In this document: positions 33,467 through 39,527 of the stretch, piece by piece
How the letters are laid out: every line of letters starts with the position of its first letter
Position numbering within the stretch: the stretch's first letter is position 1
DNA from: Deltaproteobacteria bacterium
GTDB lineage: Bacteria; Desulfobacterota; Desulfuromonadia; Desulfuromonadales; Geopsychrobacteraceae
Direction: 5' to 3'
Assembly: GCA_024280335.1 (NCBI GenBank)
Contig: JAJRQI010000021.1
Coordinates: forward strand, 1-39,527
DNA: 39,527 bases
Made by a program: the position numbers and the translations under genes
Notes under the pieces: generated by a model
Databases searched by the model: none
Told to the model about the DNA's origin: nothing
What the model saw: the letters and a program-made list of their open reading frames with translations, nothing else

Positions 33467-33943
33467 ATGACACTCGACCGACAAGAGCGCATCATCCTGG
33501 AAGCCCTGCAGCAGGACGCAACCCTGCCGGTCGCCGAGATCGCGGCTTTGGCCAACCTCTCGACCCCCAGCTGCTGGCGGCGTATCCGCCAACTGCGCGA
33601 AGCCGGCTACATCCGCCGCCAGGTTGCACTGCTCGATCCGGGGAAAGTCAATCTCGGGGTTACGGTGATCACAGCGGTGACACTGAGGGATAAATCGGTG
33701 GCGGGGCAGAGCAGATTCGAACAATTTGCCATGGAGCGGGAGGAAGTGCAGGAATGTCTGCTGCTGAGCGGCGGGCGTGACTATCAGCTCAAGGTGATCG
33801 TGCCGACCATCAAGGCTTATGGGCACTTTTTGACCTCGGTTCTGCTCGACCTGCCGATTGTCGAATCTGCCGAGTCCAATTTTGTTCTGCGCGAGGCCAA
33901 ACAGACGACCGCGCTGCCGCTGAGGCTGGTGGATCTGGTGTAG
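33467..33943 (+). CDS. Lrp/AsnC-family transcriptional regulator
   Basis: 158 residues. The N-terminal helix-turn-helix (DATLPVAEIAALANLSTPSCWRRIRQLREAGYI, about 17-50) and a C-terminal RAM/ligand domain (LRDKSVAGQSRFEQFAM...CLLLSGGRDYQLKVIV) are complete. Such proteins sense amino acids. AGGA lies upstream of the ATG at normal distance. It is divergent from hdc, so control of amino-acid decarboxylation is the natural guess. A stem AGGTGCC-GACAA-GGCACCT at 33980-33998 follows the gene but has no T run. Confidence 0.92.
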   Translation: MTLDRQERIILEALQQDATLPVAEIAALANLSTPSCWRRIRQLREAGYIRRQVALLDPGKVNLGVTVITAVTLRDKSVAGQSRFEQFAMEREEVQECLLLSGGRDYQLKVIVPTIKAYGHFLTSVLLDLPIVESAESNFVLREAKQTTALPLRLVDLV

Positions 33944-34137
33944 GGTCCCATTTACTTCATTTCTGCAAAATTGCCGGCAAGGTGCCGACAAGGCACCTCA
34001 CCGAGTCAGGAACAATAAATACTGGCTATAGAGCAAAGGTTCGTGGCACTTTAGCCGTTCGAAGTAAAATCCTGACAGTTCAATAACATACTCTCCCGGT
34101 GAGAGCCCTTTGCGGTTTTACTGCCTACAGGTCGCAC

Positions 34138-35850
34138 ATGCGAAGCCCCTCGTTACGCACGGTTCTGATTTTTCCCTATGTTGCTCTGGTTATCGTCCTT
34201 GCCGTTGCCATCGGCGGTCTGTCCTATCGGACCGGCAGTCAGGCGGTTTTGACCGTATCGGAGCATCTGCTGCAGGAAACGGTCAGCCGCATCGGCCAAG
34301 CGATAGATCGACATGTCGTCGGCTCAGTCGCCACCCTGGAAGCGGCGTTTCCCAACGGGATGCTGGCGCCGGAAACGATTGAAGCCGATTTTGACGATAT
34401 CCGTACCCGTTTCTGGATAGCAACATCGCTGCATATCGACCCGAATAACTATGTCTATTATGGCAACCTAGAAGGGCAGGCGATCGGTCTCTATCGGCAT
34501 TCCTACCAACAGGGTGAGCTGCGCATCAAGTATCGACCCGAGGAACATCGCAAACGTTACCGGATTGACGGGATCAACGGCGTCCCGCAGTTTGAATCAA
34601 CGGAGCAGGCTCTTTTCGATCCTCGTACGCGGCCCTGGTTCCAGGCGGCGAAAACCAGTAACCAGGATATCTGGACTTCGGTTTATATCGACTTCGGCAC
34701 CCAGGATCTGGTCGCAACCCGAGCCCGGCGTGTGCTGGGGCCACAGGGAAAACTGCGAGGCGTTGTCGCAACAGATATGCCGTTACGCGCGCTGAACGAT
34801 TTTGTCGGCAGTCTCGCTATTTCACCGAACGGGTTGGCCTTTGTCATTGAGCCGGATGGGCAACTGATCGCCTCATCCTGCAGTCCCAATGTCAGGCAGA
34901 TAGCTGACGGTCAGAATATCAGGATCAACGCTGCTGACAGCGGACACCCACTGCTGACAGAAATTTACTTGCAGATCCTGCCCGACCTGACTCAACCACT
35001 GGAAAGTAATCTGGCCAAAACCTTTGTTTTTACAGACAGCCTCGGCGAAAAAATCCACGTCGCCTTTGCCCTGTTTCAAGATAGCGCCGGACTACAATGG
35101 ATCAATGTTGTGGCACTGCCGGATCGTGATTTTATGGGTGGGATCAGTGATAACGTCATACGTACTGTCATCCTTGCTGTTCTGGCGACAATCATCGTTA
35201 TCTTGCTCGGGCTGTGGATTCTCCACTGGGTGACCGCCGACCTCAAGCAACTGTCCATTGCAGTTAACCAGATCGGCAGCGGTTTTTTGGAAAAACCACT
35301 GAATATTCGCCGCAACGATGAAATCGGTACCTTGGCGCAAAGTTTTCAGGCCATGCAGTCCCGGCTGCAGACGGACCATCTGACCGGCCTGCCGAACCGC
35401 TATGCTTTTGAGCAGAGCCTCAATACCGCCATTCATCAGCATTCGCAGATCGGCCAACCTTTTGCCATCATGTTTATCGACATCAACGATTTCAAGATGA
35501 TCAATGATCGCTTCGGACACGATATCGGTGATCAGGTTCTGATCGAACTTGCCTTGCGTCTACGGACCCACGTTCGTCAGCAGGATTTTGTCACCCGCTA
35601 TGCCGGAGATGAGTTTGTGGTGATTCTGGAGAACATCCATTCCAGTGAAGATCTGGCCCCGATCAGAAAGAACATCGTGGCAGCCCTCGCCACCCCTTTA
35701 CAGGCTACCGGTTCTGCCGCGGCCTGCGTCGGAGGGGCCATCGGCGTAGCCCATTTTCCCAATGATGCTGATAATGCCAATGATCTGCTGATTGTGGCTG
35801 ATCGTAATATGTATCGCCACAAGGCTGAGATAAAAGAAAAAAGCTGTTGA
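34138..35850 (+). CDS. membrane sensor with Cache and GGDEF domains (AGDEF signature)
   Basis: 570 residues. A membrane helix at about 8-30, a periplasmic Cache-type sensor with the FDPRTRPWFQAA motif, a second helix at about 340-363, a HAMP-like linker (IAVNQIGSGFLEKPL...NDEIGTLAQSFQAM) and a C-terminal GGDEF domain (DHLTGLPNRYAFEQS...FIDINDFKMINDRFGHDIGD). The active-site loop reads RYAGDEF (AGDEF at 489-493) rather than GGDEF. The product-inhibition site RQQD (480-483) is intact at the right spacing. Diguanylate cyclase activity is likely but not certain. I chose MRSPSLRTVLIFPY; a GTG 13 codons upstream is possible. tesB follows 34 bases on. Confidence 0.88.
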   Translation: MRSPSLRTVLIFPYVALVIVLAVAIGGLSYRTGSQAVLTVSEHLLQETVSRIGQAIDRHVVGSVATLEAAFPNGMLAPETIEADFDDIRTRFWIATSLHIDPNNYVYYGNLEGQAIGLYRHSYQQGELRIKYRPEEHRKRYRIDGINGVPQFESTEQALFDPRTRPWFQAAKTSNQDIWTSVYIDFGTQDLVATRARRVLGPQGKLRGVVATDMPLRALNDFVGSLAISPNGLAFVIEPDGQLIASSCSPNVRQIADGQNIRINAADSGHPLLTEIYLQILPDLTQPLESNLAKTFVFTDSLGEKIHVAFALFQDSAGLQWINVVALPDRDFMGGISDNVIRTVILAVLATIIVILLGLWILHWVTADLKQLSIAVNQIGSGFLEKPLNIRRNDEIGTLAQSFQAMQSRLQTDHLTGLPNRYAFEQSLNTAIHQHSQIGQPFAIMFIDINDFKMINDRFGHDIGDQVLIELALRLRTHVRQQDFVTRYAGDEFVVILENIHSSEDLAPIRKNIVAALATPLQATGSAAACVGGAIGVAHFPNDADNANDLLIVADRNMYRHKAEIKEKSC

Positions 35851-35884
35851 TTGATCGCACGGGGCCCTAAGGGATGAACTGTTC

Positions 35885-36739
35885 ATGAAAAGTATTCTGC
35901 AGGATTTACTCAAGCATTTGACACTTGAACGTCTCGAAGAAAACCTTTATCGCGGCCAGAGCCGGGACATCGGCAGCCCCAATGTTTACGGCGGGCAGGT
36001 TCTCGGTCAGGCCCTGTTTGCTGCCAGCCAGACCGTTGCGGAGCGTGCGGTTCATTCGCTGCACGCCTATTTTCTTCGCCCCGGCAATAAGCAGGAACCG
36101 ATTGTTTATGAGGTCGATCGGATTCGTGACGGTAGAAGTTATACGACCCGAAGGGGTGTGGCTATCCAGCGCGGCAAGCCGATTTTCAACATGTCAGCGT
36201 CCTTCAAAACCGCAGAGGAGGGAATCGAACATCAGTGCGAGATGCCCAAAGTGCCCGGTCCGGAAGGGTTGCCGAACATGACCGAGCTGGGAAAACAGGC
36301 ATTGGCCGAAATCCCGGAAAAACTAAGTCGGTTTTTGCAGTGGCAGCGGCCCATCGAATTTCGACCCGTACAGCCGGTCCATCCCCTCCATCCTGAACCC
36401 TCTCCCCCGGTTCGGGATATCTGGATACGGGCCGACGGAGTTTTGCCGGATGATCCGGCGCTGCACAAGGTTTTGCTGGCTTACACGTCCGATTATTCCC
36501 TTCTCGCCACGGCCCTTCTGCCGCATGGGTTAACCTTTTCTCAGAGCACAATCCGCGCTGCAAGCCTTGATCACGCCATGTGGTTTCATCGTGACTTCCG
36601 CATGGACGAATGGCTGCTCTATTCGATGGACAGCCCGAGCACTTCCCATGGCCGGGGTTTCAGCCGTGGCAATCTGTTTACTCGTGACGGGAAACTGGTC
36701 GCATCGGTGGCTCAGGAGGGGATGATCCGTAAGAGCTGA
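35885..36739 (+). CDS. tesB: acyl-CoA thioesterase II
   Basis: 284 residues, the double hot-dog TesB family. It hydrolyses medium- and long-chain acyl-CoA to free acid and CoA. Conserved segments: NLYRGQSRDIGSPNVYGGQVLGQAL, SLHAYFLRPG, the aspartate in ASLDHAMWFHRDFR, and the C-terminal GRGFSRGNLFTRDGKLVASV followed by a glutamine, completing the usual Asp-Ser/Thr-Gln set. AAGGGA precedes the ATG. A second, partial copy of the last 65 bases lies 2 kb downstream, and a broken transporter gene starts directly after the stop. Confidence 0.94.
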   Translation: MKSILQDLLKHLTLERLEENLYRGQSRDIGSPNVYGGQVLGQALFAASQTVAERAVHSLHAYFLRPGNKQEPIVYEVDRIRDGRSYTTRRGVAIQRGKPIFNMSASFKTAEEGIEHQCEMPKVPGPEGLPNMTELGKQALAEIPEKLSRFLQWQRPIEFRPVQPVHPLHPEPSPPVRDIWIRADGVLPDDPALHKVLLAYTSDYSLLATALLPHGLTFSQSTIRAASLDHAMWFHRDFRMDEWLLYSMDSPSTSHGRGFSRGNLFTRDGKLVASVAQEGMIRKS

Positions 36740-36756
36740 CGCTTAAGAATAGGGAT

Positions 36757-37887
36757 TATGTCCCCCGATTCTTAACTGCTCCAATTACCACCGATCTGGG
36801 TATCGGCAGGGGAAGCTTTGCCCTCGCCATCGCAAGCCAGAATCTCCTCTGGGGCGCAGTGCAACCCTTTGTCGGCATGATCGCTGATCGCTGATCGCTA
36901 CGGATCATACCGGGTTCTCGCTGCCGGGGCAGTGCTTTATATTCTCGGATTATTGGTGATGGCCGGTGGGTCACCTCTCGCTCTTAACCTTGGGGCCGGA
37001 CTGCTGATTGGCCTCGGCCTCAGTGGTGTCAGCTTCGCGGTCGTTCTCGGCGGGGGCGGCAGACTGGTCGCACCTGAAAAGCGAATGACCGCCCTCGCCC
37101 TGGCCAGTGCCGGCGGTTCCTTGGGTCAATTCCTGATGATCCCGACGACCCAGGGACTCCTCGCATCTTTCGGCTGGCAACAGGCGCTTATCGCTCTCGC
37201 TTTCTTCGTTACCCCGATGTTTTTCCTCGGCAGTATGCTGCGGGGGAAGGCCGTGGCAGCGGCAGATGGCAGCTCACCTTTTAGAGCCCTTAAGGAGGCC
37301 TTCGGTCACAGTGGCTATTTGCTGCTCACGCTAGGTTTTTTCGTCTGTGGCTTCCACGTGGTCTTTATCGCTACCCACTTACCTGCCTACCTGGTCGACC
37401 TTGGCTTTGAAGCCTCACTTGGGGCAACCGCTCTCACCATAATCGGTCTGTTCAACATCTTCGGCACTTACGCTTGTGGGACTGATCGGTGGTAAGTATC
37501 GAAAAAAAAACCATGCTTTCACTTCTCTACGCATTGCGGGCGATTATCCTGTCCCTCTTTATCTTCTTACCTAAGAGTGAACTGACAGTACTCCTCTTTG
37601 CCGGCAGTATGGGGATCCTCTGGCTCGGGACTATTCCCCTTACCAGCGGCCTGGTCGGCGACATCTTTGGCGTGCGCTACGTCAGCACCCTTTTCGGCAT
37701 GGTCTTCTTTGGCCATCAGGTCGGTGCTTTTTGTGGCGCCTGGCTGGGCGGTTTTGTCTTTGATCGAACCGGTTCATACGATGCCGTTTGGTTGACGGCA
37801 TTAGGGCTGAGTATTGTCGCGATGGTTATTCATCTCGTTTTACGCGATAACAGCCAAGGGCAACAGGATAGATCGAGGGAGCATTAA
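36757..37887 (+). pseudogene. MFS transporter gene, 5'-truncated and frameshifted
   Basis: Joined across frames, the sequence encodes most of a 12-helix major facilitator, from TAPITTDLGIGRGSFALAIA through GVRYVSTLFGMVFFGHQVGA to the stop at 37887. Frame breaks are visible: a 7-base tandem duplication GCTGATC (36883-36896) that makes a TGA in MIADRYG; an extra base near TGTGGGACTG (about 37478); an extra A in a run of nine at 37502-37510; and one or two more near 36761-36775. The first helix and start codon are missing. The family resembles oxalate/formate-type or organic-acid MFS carriers; substrate unknown. Sequencing errors could explain single-base breaks but not the 7-base repeat. Confidence 0.85.
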
Positions 37888-37946
37888 AGCCAAAGGGGCA
37901 AGGATCCAGTCCGCTTGCTCTACTCCAAGCAGCTCGCTTTACCCCC

Positions 37947-38570
37947 CTACTCTGCCAGCAATTCTTTGGCCTTGGCGAAGGCTGACGTCAGGTCGGGCAG
38001 GTGAGAAAGTTCTGGCACCACCTGGATATAGCGCACCGAACCCTGCTGATCGACCAGGATGACTGAGCGCGACAGCAGATAAAGTTGGTCGATCAACAGG
38101 CCGGTCGATTTGCCGAAATCCGCTTTCTGAAAATCAGAGAGAAAGAGGATGTCCTTGAAGCCGGTTTGATCGGCGAAGCGCTGCTGCGCAAAAGGCAGGT
38201 CGCGGCTGATAGTGACTCGCCGGATGCCGGCGGGCAGCGCGGAACCCTCCTCCCCCAAGATGTGGGTCTGCCGTTCACAAACATTAGTGTCAAGTGAAGG
38301 AACGATGCTCAGCAGCAACACCTCGCCTCGCATTTTGCTTAGGTCGACCTTTTTCAGATTTAAATCGACCAACGCTATGGAAGGAAGTTGATCGCCGACT
38401 CGAATCGGCTCCCCCAGCAGATTGAAGGTTGTGGTTCCGCCACGGGTGACCGACTCCCCGGGATTCACACTCTGTTCATCGACCGGGATGACCGGCACTT
38501 TGGTACTGCAGCCGAGCAAGGACAGAAAGAAAACCAGAGAAAAAACAATTATTATTTTGTTATTTAGCAT
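37947..38570 (-). CDS. thiol-peroxidase-like lipoprotein
   Basis: 207 residues from MLNNKIIIVFSLVFFLSLLG; AAGGAG precedes the ATG. A lipobox LLGC puts the lipidated cysteine at 21, with Ser following, so it should sit in the cell envelope. From about residue 50 it is a Tpx/AhpC-fold protein: FNLLGEPIRVGDQLP, the peroxidatic cysteine in PSLDTNVC (C98), and ISRDLPFAQQRF. The resolving cysteine of E. coli Tpx (in SRFC) is alanine here and the other Tpx cysteine is threonine, so C98 is the only redox cysteine. It may be a one-cysteine peroxidase that needs another reductant. Confidence 0.85.
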   Translation of the reverse strand: MLNNKIIIVFSLVFFLSLLGCSTKVPVIPVDEQSVNPGESVTRGGTTTFNLLGEPIRVGDQLPSIALVDLNLKKVDLSKMRGEVLLLSIVPSLDTNVCERQTHILGEEGSALPAGIRRVTISRDLPFAQQRFADQTGFKDILFLSDFQKADFGKSTGLLIDQLYLLSRSVILVDQQGSVRYIQVVPELSHLPDLTSAFAKAKELLAE

Positions 38571-38821
38571 GAGATCGCTCCTTTTGCTGACCAATTCACT
38601 TCAATACTAACCTAGATCGTCGACTCCTGAACAGGTCACCCGAAGAAGCAGAAAAAGCAAGTGGACCGAGCAAGTCTACAGCCTCAAGAACATTTATCCC
38701 GGCCCTAAGTAGAAACCCGTTTACTCGCGACGGGAAACTGGTAGCATCGGTAGCTCAGGAGGGGATAATTCGTGCAGCTGACACAAACCACAACTTGGAC
38801 GCAAAAAAATTGGGGCGATAG
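38571..38821. other. spacer with a tesB 3' remnant
   Basis: The stretch between the divergent lipoprotein and DUF2058 genes has no intact gene. It contains the tesB-like fragment at 38719-38783. The part before it shows nothing I can name, and no strong promoter for either flanking gene stands out. Confidence 0.5.
38719..38783 (+). pseudogene. remnant of a second tesB 3' end
   Basis: The plus-strand frame reads FTRDGKLVASVAQEGIIRAA, against FTRDGKLVASVAQEGMIRKS at the end of tesB (36675-36740). About nine tenths of the bases match, and several differences fall at third codon positions (GTC/GTA, GTG/GTA, CGT/CGC). No start or upstream tesB sequence is present. It is a fragment of a diverged paralogue rather than a fresh copy. 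Confidence 0.75.
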
Positions 38822-39325
38822 ATGGGACTTTCCTTACAAGAGCAGCTACTTAATGCTGGGTTGGTTGACAAGAAACAGATGAAGAAGGCTGACCATGAAA
38901 AAAGGGTGAAAAATAGAAAGAAAAGAAAAATAGGCGACTCCTTCGAAGATCGGGACAAGCTCCGGCTGCAGCAGCAACAAGCCGAACGGGCAAAACAAGA
39001 TCAAAAGTTAAATGCAGAACGGAACCAGCAAGCCCAACAAAAAGCCGATCAGGCTGCCGCGCAACAACTGATTGCAACCAATCAGTTACCGGTGGAAGAG
39101 GGTGATGTTGGTTATCACTATGTAGATGCTGGTGGAAAAATAAAACGAATTCTGGTTATTCAGGATATTGCCGACAAGCTGGCCAACGGACGAATAGGTT
39201 TGGCCATGCATAATGGGGAGTTTGTGCTGGTCTCCGCCGAAACGGTTATGAAGGTTCTGAAACGGGATAAGGATTTGATTCTGGCCTACAACGATCCGGC
39301 ACAGATCGAGGATGACCCTTATTAA
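38822..39325 (+). CDS. DUF2058-family protein
   Basis: 167 residues. The N-terminal LSLQEQLLNAGLVDKKQMKK and the following long charged, glutamine-rich helix (about 25-85, likely coiled coil) lead into a compact C-terminal domain with VGYHYVDAGGKIKRILV and NGRIGLAMHNGEFVLVSAE. This is the layout of the DUF2058 (YaiL-like, nucleoprotein/polynucleotide-associated) family of proteobacteria; no molecular function is established to my knowledge. GGGG precedes the ATG. A small inverted repeat (CCAAGG-A-CCTTGG, 39328-39340) follows the stop. Confidence 0.88.
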   Translation: MGLSLQEQLLNAGLVDKKQMKKADHEKRVKNRKKRKIGDSFEDRDKLRLQQQQAERAKQDQKLNAERNQQAQQKADQAAAQQLIATNQLPVEEGDVGYHYVDAGGKIKRILVIQDIADKLANGRIGLAMHNGEFVLVSAETVMKVLKRDKDLILAYNDPAQIEDDPY

Positions 39326-39527
39326 AACCAAGGACCTTGGCATTTTCAAAACTATCATTAAAAACAGTTGCCAGCGGTCTTGAATCATAACTCAACTTTC
39401 GCACCATCATAAACGGTGCAACAACTTGATATCACTTTGATTTTTAAAATATACAGGCCGGAAGTAGCATCGGCCGCCGTAATAGGCCAGGTATCTGCGC
39501 CATGAATTCTTCCAGCGCCTCTGCGAC
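39326..39527. other. right edge, no clear gene
   Basis: The last 200 bases show a short inverted repeat next to the DUF2058 stop and, on the minus strand, a frame entering from the right edge that ends about 90-120 bases in. Neither of its two possible frames is recognisable, so I leave it uncalled. Confidence 0.4.

Overview
The window looks like a chromosomal segment of a Gram-negative, respiratory proteobacterium. I lean towards the Desulfuromonadales (Desulfuromonas/Pelobacter/Geobacter relatives). Reasons are the HdrD-type membrane ETF oxidoreductase next to etfBA, the combined leucine and beta-oxidation gene set, the two sigma-54-like promoters and the many hairpin-type dispersed repeats. 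This placement is inference; no rRNA, tRNA or marker gene is present to prove it.

Region 1 (1-700): the 3' end of an IS3-family element has cut a small minus-strand gene. About 450 bases without a convincing gene follow. Region 2 (701-11271): a complete glycerol uptake and use locus. On the minus strand it runs glpR-glpS-glpT-glpP-glpQ-glpU-glpV-glpD, with glpK divergent on the plus strand. This is the architecture known from the rhizobial glycerol ABC importer: two ATPases, two permeases, a small membrane protein and a binding protein. Glycerol is imported, phosphorylated by GlpK and oxidised by GlpD.

Region 3 (11464-30637, all minus strand): a roughly 19 kb acyl-CoA catabolic cluster. The upstream part encodes a membrane Fe-S ETF:quinone oxidoreductase, EtfB, EtfA, thiolase, acyl-CoA synthetase, 3-hydroxyacyl-CoA dehydrogenase, a universal stress protein, enoyl-CoA hydratase and two acyl-CoA dehydrogenases. 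The downstream part is the full leucine/isovalerate pathway: isovaleryl-CoA dehydrogenase, both methylcrotonyl-CoA carboxylase subunits, methylglutaconyl-CoA hydratase and HMG-CoA lyase. Electrons from three dehydrogenases can pass through EtfAB to the membrane oxidoreductase and the quinone pool. A TetR regulator with a palindromic operator candidate lies just upstream, and both halves of the cluster are preceded by near-matching -24/-12 (sigma-54-like) sequences. Nearly every wide gap between the beta-oxidation genes holds a different inverted-repeat element.

Region 4 (31628-33943): a PLP histidine decarboxylase translationally coupled to a double-ACT-domain protein, divergent from an Lrp/AsnC regulator, with a MITE-like inverted repeat between. 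Region 5 (34138-39325): a Cache-HAMP-GGDEF protein with an AGDEF signature, TesB thioesterase, a decayed MFS transporter gene, a Tpx-like lipoprotein lacking the resolving cysteine, a remnant of a second tesB 3' end, and a DUF2058 protein.

I see no rRNA, tRNA, CRISPR array, prophage or defence system. The most interesting items are the paired sigma-54-like promoters, the one-sided (asymmetric) ATPase site pattern of GlpS/GlpT, the nested structured element at 11303-11420, the hdc-ACT pair and the second tesB tail.
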